Source: Gemmatimonadota bacterium | Lineage (GTDB): Bacteria; Gemmatimonadota; Gemmatimonadetes; Longimicrobiales; Gaopeijiaceae | Direction of reading: 5' to 3' | Assembly: GCA_029262115.1 (NCBI GenBank) | Contig: JAJCZZ010000085.1 | Coordinates: forward strand, 19,792-83,791 | Length of the DNA stretch: 64,000 nt | Shown: piece after piece, positions 33,570 to 40,955 of the stretch | Layout of the letters: every line of letters starts with the position of its first letter | Numbering within the stretch: position 1 is the first letter of the stretch | Made by a program: the position numbers and the translations under genes | Notes under the pieces: generated by a model | Told to the model about the DNA's origin: nothing | Database searches by the model: none | Seen by the model: only the letters and a program-made list of their open reading frames with translations

Positions 33570-34630
33570 GCTTGATCGGGCCGGGGCTGCTGCTGGAGGG
33601 AGGCAAGACGAATCTCGTCAGTACCGACGACCTGACGGCCTGGTCTCTGAACAACACGCCGGTCATCACGCCAGGGCTGGCGGACCCTGCTGGGGGCGCT
33701 GCCGCATATACGATCGGCGACGACGATGTCGCGTCCACCGAGCAGGTGTACCTCGGGGTGGCGTTCGCGTCGGATGGGAGCAAGGCGCTTACTGTCACCT
33801 ACCGTGAGAGCGCGCTGGCAACGTTCATGGTGTCCGTGTATGACGTACCGACTGCCGTGTTTCGGACGCGCTTTGCGATCACGTTTACGGGAGGGACTCC
33901 GACTCCTTCAGTGTTCACGGGGTCCGGGGCCGTGTTGGGCACGCTGGCCCTCGCCGGGGGGTGGTTCGTGACCCACTTTCGGGCGGATGGCATCGTAGCC
34001 GCGAACGCGAATCGTGTGTACTTGTCGCCGCACGACTTTACATCCGCCACCACGGGGGACGTGGGGATCTATCGAATCAACGTGTTCGATTCGCCGGTCC
34101 CACTGGGAGTCCCTGTCGCTGCGGGTACGGCTCAGGCCGGTGACGTCGCCTATCTCCCGTTCCCTTCGCCTCCCCAAGCGATGCAGGTCTACGTCCGCTT
34201 TATCGAACTCGGGACGCTGCTGAGTGACCCATTCGGTCGGGTCTTCCACATTGGTGACGGGACCACAGGTGGGAGTCCGCGCCTGTTCGTCTACGCGGAC
34301 GGGGGAAAGTTCATAGCCACGCATGATAACGGTGTATCGTCGGGGGCTGACGTCGGGCTCGCGACTGGGCCGGCCTACGGCGACGTCTGTGAGCTCCTCC
34401 TCGACTTGTTCGCGGACGGGTCAGTCCAACTGCACCAGTCCATCGGGCAGGGAGCGGTCAGCAGCGGGGTCCGTTCCGCCGGGATCTCACTGCAGGGCGC
34501 ATGGGCGGGTCCGCGCCTCTACATCGGAGGGGATGGATCGGGCACCCGCCCGGGCAACATGAGCCTCCTCGGGATCGCTGTCCACGCCGGAAACGACCTC
34601 GATATTCCGTACTTCAGGAGCCTGTACTGA
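33566..34630 (+). CDS. Lectin-like (concanavalin-type) tail fibre protein
   Basis: The 354-aa product begins MSLIGPGLLLEGGKTNLVST, the 'gLLiEe.rTNLl..s.df..W' motif of phage tail and capsid-fibre proteins, then 'LTAWSL'. The C-terminal half (about 205-354) has the beta-sandwich pattern of LamG/concanavalin domains ('MQVYVRFIELGTLL', 'GRVFHIGDGTTGGSPRLFVY', 'RLYIGGDGSGTRPGNMSLLG'). It probably binds surface glycans. It starts by ATGA overlap with the 83-aa gene. Confidence 0.72.
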   Translation: MSLIGPGLLLEGGKTNLVSTDDLTAWSLNNTPVITPGLADPAGGAAAYTIGDDDVASTEQVYLGVAFASDGSKALTVTYRESALATFMVSVYDVPTAVFRTRFAITFTGGTPTPSVFTGSGAVLGTLALAGGWFVTHFRADGIVAANANRVYLSPHDFTSATTGDVGIYRINVFDSPVPLGVPVAAGTAQAGDVAYLPFPSPPQAMQVYVRFIELGTLLSDPFGRVFHIGDGTTGGSPRLFVYADGGKFIATHDNGVSSGADVGLATGPAYGDVCELLLDLFADGSVQLHQSIGQGAVSSGVRSAGISLQGAWAGPRLYIGGDGSGTRPGNMSLLGIAVHAGNDLDIPYFRSLY

Positions 34631-36513
34631 TGGCCGACGCCCAGAAGAAGACCGCGCTCGATCCGATCCCCTACGGCGCTGGGACGGGCTGGCGGAGTGC
34701 GATCCACCCGCAAGCGGGGTCCGGTGGGAAGCTCGTGCTCGACGGCGAAATAGACGACGGGCCAGCGCTAGCAGGTTTGGCTGCTGGGGTCGGGTTCGAC
34801 CTGCCGGCGGGGGTCTGCCGAGTAGCGGCGTCCACAACCGTCGTCGGAATCCCGCGGATCGCGCCCGGCTTCCAACTGCGGCCCGAGTTGGGTGTAACGG
34901 TGAGGTTCGAGGGCTATGTGCCCGATCCCGGTGATCTGCACTGGATCGACTGGTCTCTTGGCGGCAAGGTAGAGTTTGGAGCGGGGTCTGGGGGCATCAT
35001 TCGCCCGACTTGGTGGGGGGCGATCGGTGACAACTCCACGATGAATGACGATGCTCTGGAGGCGTTCACGGCCGCTGCAAAGGTGCTGGCCGCTGAGAAC
35101 CTGGAGCCGATAGCGATCGTGGCGGCGGGCACGTATCGCCTGAACTACTGGGACCTCGTCGGCGCCAACCGTCTCAGGATTGTCGCGCTCGGAAACGTGA
35201 TCTTCCTCGGCATGGACCCGACTGGGACGACCGTGATCGACCTCGATGGCGGTACCGAGACCAGCGGCCGTCAGGTCAGGACCGGAGATATCCACTGGCC
35301 GCGCGGGTGCTCCATTCAGTTGGGGCCGGGGGCCGCCTACGAGTATGGACTGAAGTGTTCATATGTGATCGATAGCGAGCTAAACGTCCAAATCTCCGGG
35401 TCCTACTCGGTTGCTGGGATGGACTTCGATTTTTCGTGGGAAAACTGGGGCGTGCTGAAGATCCGCAACACGTACAGTGCGGGCCCCGCCCACGTCTTTA
35501 GGTGCGGGAACAACAGCGTCAACGTCAACAGATTCAAATATCGGTTCGACGGCAGTGGCCACGTCTACGACGGTGCGGGGAATGTCACCTCGTACTCGCA
35601 GTCGATCGGCCTCCGCGCGCAGGGCCGGAAGAACGTGTGGGACGGGGATGTGAGCGGGTGCGGCGACGCAATCGACATCAGTGGCGCCACCGGCAACAGC
35701 TTCTTCGGCTACACGGAAAATTGCTTGCGCAGCGTGGTCACGTCCGACGTGGCGGCGCTCGCGGACGGCAACACATTCAATTCGCCGTTTTTTGAGGTAG
35801 TCGATGGGGGGACAGCTATGGCGATCGGCGAGGGCGCAGGGAGCCAAGGCACCACGGTTATCTCCCCGGTCTTTGAGGGCTTGGCCGGCGGGAGCGACCG
35901 GACGGCCATCGACCGAGGGACGCAGTGCTACTACCTCACCGTTCTGTCGCCCATCTTCAACGACATCGATACCACGTACACCGGCGCAGAGTACGGGGCG
36001 GAGGGGGGCGCTGCGGGTCACGGAGTCGCCCCGATCCAAGCGCTGTATTTCCCGGCCGACCAGATCGCGAGCGCAAACGCCTATGCCCTCGACGACTACG
36101 ACGAGGGGGCGGAGTGGACGCCGGTGGTCGGCTTTGCGAGCGCTGGCGACGAATCATGGGTCATGGCGGTCGCGACTGGCCGATACACGAAGATCGGTGA
36201 CACCGTCCACGCGTGGTGCTCGATCGAGGCGGCGGTCACGCACACCACAGCTTCGGGCAAGCTGCAGCTGACAGGACTGCCGGTCATCCAGGCGAACCTC
36301 AGTGGCCTCGGGGCCGTGTGTTCACCGTCGTTCGAGGGCATCACCAAGGCCGGGTATCAGGTGGTGCATGGTCGGATCCCCACAGCGAGCCAATTCATGG
36401 AGTTCGACGCTAGTGCGCTGGGCTCTGCGATCTCGGCCATTACGGCCGACGATGTGCCCACGGGCGGGGTGGTGAAGTTGCGGCTCGCGGTCACTTACAA
36501 AGCGCCGACCTAA
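34630..36513 (+). CDS. Tailspike, pectate-lyase-like beta-helix
   Basis: The start at 34630 overlaps the preceding stop and gives 627 aa. 'PTWWGAIGDNSTMNDDALEA' (about residue 120-140) is the hallmark that opens the beta-helix of phage tailspikes. It is followed by repeated short strands ('GNVIFLGMDPTGTTVIDLDG', 'NSFFGYTENCLRSV') and a C-terminal beta domain (EWTPVVGFASAG to the end) like trimerisation or receptor modules. It would bind and possibly depolymerise the host capsule. Last prophage gene. Confidence 0.82.
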   Translation: MADAQKKTALDPIPYGAGTGWRSAIHPQAGSGGKLVLDGEIDDGPALAGLAAGVGFDLPAGVCRVAASTTVVGIPRIAPGFQLRPELGVTVRFEGYVPDPGDLHWIDWSLGGKVEFGAGSGGIIRPTWWGAIGDNSTMNDDALEAFTAAAKVLAAENLEPIAIVAAGTYRLNYWDLVGANRLRIVALGNVIFLGMDPTGTTVIDLDGGTETSGRQVRTGDIHWPRGCSIQLGPGAAYEYGLKCSYVIDSELNVQISGSYSVAGMDFDFSWENWGVLKIRNTYSAGPAHVFRCGNNSVNVNRFKYRFDGSGHVYDGAGNVTSYSQSIGLRAQGRKNVWDGDVSGCGDAIDISGATGNSFFGYTENCLRSVVTSDVAALADGNTFNSPFFEVVDGGTAMAIGEGAGSQGTTVISPVFEGLAGGSDRTAIDRGTQCYYLTVLSPIFNDIDTTYTGAEYGAEGGAAGHGVAPIQALYFPADQIASANAYALDDYDEGAEWTPVVGFASAGDESWVMAVATGRYTKIGDTVHAWCSIEAAVTHTTASGKLQLTGLPVIQANLSGLGAVCSPSFEGITKAGYQVVHGRIPTASQFMEFDASALGSAISAITADDVPTGGVVKLRLAVTYKAPT

Positions 36514-36549
36514 CCCCAATGCAACGCTGGCCCCATTATCGCATTGGTT

Positions 36550-36577
36550 CGCGGCAACATTTTCGCGCGCGGCAACA
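36550..36577. mobile_element. Inferred right end of the prophage with transposase-site repeats
   Basis: CGCGGCAACA occurs twice, at 36550-36559 and 36568-36577. Read leftward these are TGTTGCCGCG at the terminus and again 18 bp in, as for paired transposase sites. Mu-type ends begin TG and finish CA; the outer copy ends in CA one base before the stop codon of the host permease gene. Expected flanking duplication would include 36578-36582. Confidence 0.65.
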
Positions 36578-36578
36578 C

Positions 36579-39224
36579 CTACTCCTCGCGCAGGACAACC
36601 ACCGGGTCGACACGCGTCGCACGGCGCGCCGGAACCCAGCAGGCGAGCACGGCCACCAACGCCAGTAGGCTCGGTCCTACGAGGAACGAAACCGGATCTC
36701 GGGCGTCGATACCGAAGAGAAGGGAGTCGAGGATGCCCGTCAGCGCCCATGCCCCAGCGACGCCCAGCACGAGGCCGACGGCCGCAACCCGCAGGCCCTC
36801 GGCCATGACCATTCGCTTGACGGAGCTCGCCTGCGCGCCGATGGCCATGCGGATGCCGAGCTCGCGCCCACGCTGCGAGACGGTGTAGGTCATCACACCG
36901 TAGGTGCCCACCGCCGCGAGGAGGAGCGCCAGGCCGGCAAACCCAGCGAGGAGGGTAGTGAGGAATCGCTGTCGGGAGGTGGCTGCTCCCATCACCTCTG
37001 TCATCGTCCGAAGCCCGGAGATGGGAAGCGATCCGTCTCGATCCCAAACCGCGCGTCGCACCACGGGCGCGAGGGCCGTTGGGTCCCCGCCCTCTGTCGC
37101 CACGATGAAATTCACGGTCCGTGGCGCACCCCAGAGCAGTGCGGTCTGCGGGTAGTGGAAGTAGAGTTCCGTGCCGACCGGGGCGTCGAGACCTGCCTGC
37201 TTCACGTCTTCGACCACGCCGACGATCTCGAGGAACGGCACATCGTCGCTGAATCCAGGACGGAGGCGACGGCCGATGGCACTCTCGCCCGGGAAATACC
37301 GGTTCGCCAGTGTCTCATTGACCAGAGCGACTGGGATGCCTCCCATATCGTCGGTCTGCTCGAAGCCTCGACCCTCGACGATGTCGATCTCCATCGTCGC
37401 AAGGTAATCGTGCGTGATCGACTGATAGAAGTCGACGTTCTGCGGCGGTGAATCCTGTGTCGTCACGAAGCCTTCGAACTGCGTGTCGTTCGCGTTCAGC
37501 GAGCGGACCGGGGGCAAGCCCGACATGGCCGCGACACGACGTACGCCCGGCTCCGCGGACAGGCTCTCGATGACGAGTCGCTGAAAGTCGAGTTGGTCCT
37601 CCGTGTCCGGGTACGTCGCGGGCGGTAGGTACAGCTGAAAGGTCAGGAGGCCTTCAGGCTCGAAGCCCGGCTCCACGGAGTTGAGCACGCCGAAGCTGCG
37701 GATCATGAGCCCGGCGCCCACGGCCAGAATGAGCGCGAGCGCCGTCTCTGAGATCACGAGTAGCGAACGCAGCCGCCGTTGACCGGACGAGGAGGTCGAG
37801 CGGGTCCCACCGTCCCGCAGCGTCTTGGCCAGGTCGGCGGGCCCCGCGTACCTGGCTGGGGCGAGCCCGAAGAGGACGCCTGTGGCGATCGCCACCGCCG
37901 TCGTGAAGAGGAGTACCGTCCCGTCGAGGTCGACCTCCGTGATCCGTGGAAGGTCGCCGGGACTCACCGCTCGGAGGACGTTGAGGGAGAGCACCGCGAG
38001 CACGGTCCCGAGTATCCCCCCAGCGAGTGCGAGGACGACTCCCTCCGTGAGGAACTGTCGCAAGAGTCGCCCCCGCCCGGCGCCCATCGCCGCCCGGACC
38101 GCCACTTCCTTCTGCCGATCCTGTGCACGCGCCATCAGAAGATTGGCCACGTTCGCGCATGCGATCAGAAGTACGAATCCGACCGCGCCAAGCAGGACCA
38201 GGAGCGCGGGCCGGACGTCGCCCACGACCTCTTCCTGGAGGGAGATGAGGCTGAGGGGATGGTTGTCCGCCGAGATGTGCCCCGTCCCGACGACGTCCGT
38301 CCATCCGCGGACGAGCGTATCCAACTCCCGCGCGGCCGTAGCGACGGACGTTCCCTGGCGAAGCCGACCGACGAGGTACAGGTAGTGCGACCCGAAGTTA
38401 TTGCGATTCGTCCAATCCAGCCCCAGGGGCACCCAGATGTCGGCGGCCGCCTCGTCGATGTCGAAGTGGGCGGGCATGACACCGACCACCGTGGTGGCTT
38501 CGCCGTCGACGTCGATCGTCCGACCTACGATTCCGGGATCACCGCCGAACGACCGGCGCCAGAGCTCGTGGGACAGCACCGCCACGGGGGCGGCACCGGG
38601 AACGTCTTCCTCTTCGGCGAAATACCGCCCCAACCCGGGCGCCACTCCCAGCGTTTCGAAGAGCTGCCATGACACGGCGGCGGCGGCCACACGCTCCGGT
38701 TGCTCGTCCCCCCCGATGCTGGCCTCCGATGTCGAGAACGCCCCGACCGACTCGAAAGACCGCATCTGTTCGCTCACCTGCATGTACTCCGGCGGAGACA
38801 CCCAGAAGTGGTCGAAGCCCATGCCCGTGAAGGACGTCGTGAGGAGTACGAGTTCTTCCGACTCCGGGTACGGCAGCGGCTCCAGCACGACGCCGTTGAC
38901 CACCGAAAAGATCGCGGTGTTCGCGCCGATTCCGAGGCCGAGTGTCCCAACCGCAACGAGCGCAAAGGCCGGACGACGGAGGAGGCCGCGTACGGCGTGC
39001 ACCAGTTCCTTCATCCACCCATCCATCGTCATTCCCCCGAATCGAAAGTGCAATGCGGCGCCGGCCAGGCCGATCATCAGCGCGAGCAGTTCTCCAAACG
39101 AAGCCCCGGACGCGTGGACATCCTCGATGTCGGCGTGCCACTCGTCCCGCCAGCGGGAGCGCTCCCCCGCCGGCACAACGGCGCTGACGAGGTGCAGCCA
39201 GGCACGGAAGAGTGCCTGAGTCAC
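36579..39224 (-). CDS. ADOP-type MacB/FtsX-like permease 1
   Basis: The 881-aa product starts at the GTG at 39224, overlapping the PadR stop (GTGA). An N-terminal cytoplasmic part of about 80 residues is followed by a membrane helix and periplasmic MacB-like domain ('LGLGIGANTAIFSVVNGVVL', 'RRSFGGDPGIVGRTIDVDGE'). Three helices follow ('VLLIACANVANLLMARAQDR'), then a second such unit ending 'RVDPVVVLREE'. Two FtsX-type halves without an ATPase are the acidobacterial duplicated orphan permease layout. It is presumably a lipoprotein or small-molecule exporter; the ATPase must be elsewhere. The prophage abuts its stop codon but leaves the gene intact. Confidence 0.88.
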   Translation of the reverse strand: MTQALFRAWLHLVSAVVPAGERSRWRDEWHADIEDVHASGASFGELLALMIGLAGAALHFRFGGMTMDGWMKELVHAVRGLLRRPAFALVAVGTLGLGIGANTAIFSVVNGVVLEPLPYPESEELVLLTTSFTGMGFDHFWVSPPEYMQVSEQMRSFESVGAFSTSEASIGGDEQPERVAAAAVSWQLFETLGVAPGLGRYFAEEEDVPGAAPVAVLSHELWRRSFGGDPGIVGRTIDVDGEATTVVGVMPAHFDIDEAAADIWVPLGLDWTNRNNFGSHYLYLVGRLRQGTSVATAARELDTLVRGWTDVVGTGHISADNHPLSLISLQEEVVGDVRPALLVLLGAVGFVLLIACANVANLLMARAQDRQKEVAVRAAMGAGRGRLLRQFLTEGVVLALAGGILGTVLAVLSLNVLRAVSPGDLPRITEVDLDGTVLLFTTAVAIATGVLFGLAPARYAGPADLAKTLRDGGTRSTSSSGQRRLRSLLVISETALALILAVGAGLMIRSFGVLNSVEPGFEPEGLLTFQLYLPPATYPDTEDQLDFQRLVIESLSAEPGVRRVAAMSGLPPVRSLNANDTQFEGFVTTQDSPPQNVDFYQSITHDYLATMEIDIVEGRGFEQTDDMGGIPVALVNETLANRYFPGESAIGRRLRPGFSDDVPFLEIVGVVEDVKQAGLDAPVGTELYFHYPQTALLWGAPRTVNFIVATEGGDPTALAPVVRRAVWDRDGSLPISGLRTMTEVMGAATSRQRFLTTLLAGFAGLALLLAAVGTYGVMTYTVSQRGRELGIRMAIGAQASSVKRMVMAEGLRVAAVGLVLGVAGAWALTGILDSLLFGIDARDPVSFLVGPSLLALVAVLACWVPARRATRVDPVVVLREE

Positions 39225-39556
39225 GCTCCGCCCATTCCCGGCCCGGCGGTCCCGAGCGCGCCGTCGGACAGGAGCTTCCGCGTGTTCGCGAGTCGCTGGC
39301 GCGCGCGCTCCGCTAGTAGCTGTCCCGACGTCGTGAGGCGGTAGGTACGCCGCTGTCGCCGACCGGCCGCGCTTGCCGATTCCGCGTCTTCCCACTCCGA
39401 TTCCACGGCGGTTTCGCGCTCCAGGCGTCGAAGCACCGGATAGACGGTCCCACTCGGAAGGCCGGTCACCTCCATGATCTGAAAGCCGTGGCGGTGGTCC
39501 GTCGCCAGCGCCTGAAGGATCAGGGCGGTGGCGTGTGTCATTCGAATGGGTGACAT
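39221..39556 (-). CDS. PadR-family transcriptional regulator 1
   Basis: The 111-aa product is a winged-helix protein of the PadR family: 'TALILQALATDHRHGFQIME' then 'LPSGTVYPVLRRLERETAVE' and 'RRTYRLTTSGQLLAERARQR'. The stop overlaps the start of the permease gene, so both are co-transcribed and coupled. It probably represses its own operon through the repeats at 39580-39603; the effector is unknown. Confidence 0.88.
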   Translation of the reverse strand: MSPIRMTHATALILQALATDHRHGFQIMEVTGLPSGTVYPVLRRLERETAVESEWEDAESASAAGRRQRRTYRLTTSGQLLAERARQRLANTRKLLSDGALGTAGPGMGGA

Positions 39557-39579
39557 GGGTCGCCGGAAAAGAAGTCTTA

Positions 39580-39603
39580 CTCTACATATCGTTCTCTACA
39601 TAT
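39580..39603. promoter_or_regulatory. Putative PadR operator/promoter (two CTCTACATAT copies)
   Basis: CTCTACATAT is repeated at 39580-39589 and 39594-39603, with 14 bp between starts, about 25-45 bp upstream of padR 1. The area is AT-rich in a GC-rich genome and ATGTAGAG is a typical core for PadR sites. It should contain the promoter of the padR-permease unit. The remaining gap up to 39705 shows no gene. Confidence 0.6.
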
Positions 39604-39705
39604 TGGTAGACGCCGCCGAGACACCAATTGTTTCAGCACCCTGCGCTCGTGGGTCTGGCGAAGGCGGAGCCGTACCCCGGTGCCGCCGTGCAACGGGCGC
39701 CCGGA

Positions 39706-40215
39706 TTACTCGAGCAGGTGGGGGCCCGAATCCCGCTCCGGAGGGTGTACGTCACTCCGGGCGTTTACGATCCGAGCGCACGTGTTCCACCGAAGAATCG
39801 CATCTTCGTTGCCGGCGCCCCGAAGGCCCTCTGCCGCTTCGTAGTGCTCCATGGCATCGATGAACCACTCGTATGCCGTGACGCCCGCGCCGGGCCCTCC
39901 ACGGTCCAGAATGGCCTGCGCTCGCCGTTCGCATACCAATCCAGAATAGTACGCGCGGTCATAATCGTCGGTGAGCTCGGGAATCAGCGCCATGATACTC
40001 GGAACGGAGCACGCCCCGTCTGATCCGAACTGATCGCACAGCGAGAGGATCAGCGTAATCCGCGCGTCCTGATGGCGTTCGTCCGAGGCCAAGACGTCCC
40101 GGCAGATGCTTTCAGCCAGCCGCGGCTGGTTGAGAAGCCTGTAGTGGAGGGCGCGCTCGTGTGCGTTTTCGAGTGCTTCGGCGGAAAGGGGCTTGAGTTC
40201 GAATGTGTCGCTCAT
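39706..40215 (-). CDS. TPR-like protein downstream of sdhB
   Basis: The 169-aa product starts at 40215 with an ATGA overlap with sdhB. It is all helical with TPR-like repeats: 'ALHYRLLNQPRLAESICRDV' then 'DARITLILSLCDQF', 'YYSGLVCERRAQAILDRG' and 'AYEWFIDAMEHYEAAEGLRG'. The last helix contains 'AILRWNTCARIVN'. A tetratricopeptide-type scaffold in the succinate dehydrogenase operon could help assembly or have an unrelated role; the sequence does not tell. Confidence 0.7.
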   Translation of the reverse strand: MSDTFELKPLSAEALENAHERALHYRLLNQPRLAESICRDVLASDERHQDARITLILSLCDQFGSDGACSVPSIMALIPELTDDYDRAYYSGLVCERRAQAILDRGGPGAGVTAYEWFIDAMEHYEAAEGLRGAGNEDAILRWNTCARIVNARSDVHPPERDSGPHLLE

Positions 40216-40955
40216 TTTCCACGCACCAGTTGAACGAGTTTGGCCAGCGGATCATACGCCCGATCCACCACCCGCTCCTTCAGTGGGATGATGGCGTTGT
40301 CCGTGATGGTGATGCCTTCGGGGCACACCTTCGTGCAGCACTTCGTGATGTTGCAGTACCCGATGCCGTGCTCCTGCCTCAGGTCGTCGCGGCGGTCCTC
40401 TTCATCCAGCGGATGCATCTCGAGCGCCGCGGCGTAGACGAAGAAGCGGGGCCCGATGAAGTCCTCATGCTTGTGATGGTCCCGGAGCACATGGCAAACG
40501 TCCTGACAAAGGAAGCACTCGATACACTTCCGGAACTCCATGACCCGGTCGACGTCCTCCTGGTGCATCTCCCAGGTGCCGTCCTCGTGATCCGGCGCCC
40601 GTGGCTTGAAGGGCTTGATGCGCTTCTTCACCTCGTAGTTCCACGATACGTCCGTGACCAGGTCGCGAACGATCGGGAACGCTTTCAGGGGCTCCACCGT
40701 GATCGGCTGGTCTTCCGGAAGGTCATGAAGCTTGGTCATGCACATGAGCCGGGGCATTCCGTTGACCTCGGCCGAACACGACCCGCAACGCCCCGCCTTG
40801 CAGTTCCAGCGGACGGCCATGTCGTGAGCTTCGTCCGCCTGGATCTTCCGGACAGCGTCGAGCACCACGTAGCCGGGCTTCACGTCGACCTGGAAGTCCT
40901 GGAAGGCCCCGCCCGACGCGTCACCGCGCCAGATCTTGAACGCCGCCGTCTTCAT
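40212..40955 (-). CDS. sdhB: Succinate dehydrogenase/fumarate reductase iron-sulfur subunit
   Basis: The 247-aa protein has all three cluster motifs: 'CKAGRCGSCSAEVNG' with a further Cys for the [2Fe-2S] cluster, 'CIECFLCQDVC' for [4Fe-4S], and 'CCTKVCPEG' with 'CNITK' for [3Fe-4S]. It carries electrons between the flavin of SdhA and the quinone site at the membrane anchor. The ATG at 40955 overlaps the sdhA stop. Length is normal. Confidence 0.96.
   Translation of the reverse strand: MKTAAFKIWRGDASGGAFQDFQVDVKPGYVVLDAVRKIQADEAHDMAVRWNCKAGRCGSCSAEVNGMPRLMCMTKLHDLPEDQPITVEPLKAFPIVRDLVTDVSWNYEVKKRIKPFKPRAPDHEDGTWEMHQEDVDRVMEFRKCIECFLCQDVCHVLRDHHKHEDFIGPRFFVYAAALEMHPLDEEDRRDDLRQEHGIGYCNITKCCTKVCPEGITITDNAIIPLKERVVDRAYDPLAKLVQLVRGK

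Larger units (their letters stand above)
1..36577. mobile_element. Mu-like transposable siphovirus prophage (left end outside window)
   Basis: The block carries a MuA-like DDE transposase, a MuB-like ATPase and a GemA-like protein together with a full head and lambda-like tail gene set, so it is a transposable phage. There is no tail sheath gene and the tube, chaperone and tape-measure order is siphoviral, as in the B3/D3112 type. Early genes run leftward and late genes rightward from a central repressor region, unlike Mu itself. Host genes resume at 36579. The right end is placed at 36577, where two copies of CGCGGCAACA end in the CA expected of Mu-type termini. The left end, and so the target-site duplication, cannot be seen. 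Confidence 0.93.

Noticed and set aside
32058..36513. Invertible fibre segment like the Mu G segment
   Set aside because: No invertase gene is present and I see no long inverted repeats flanking the fibre genes.
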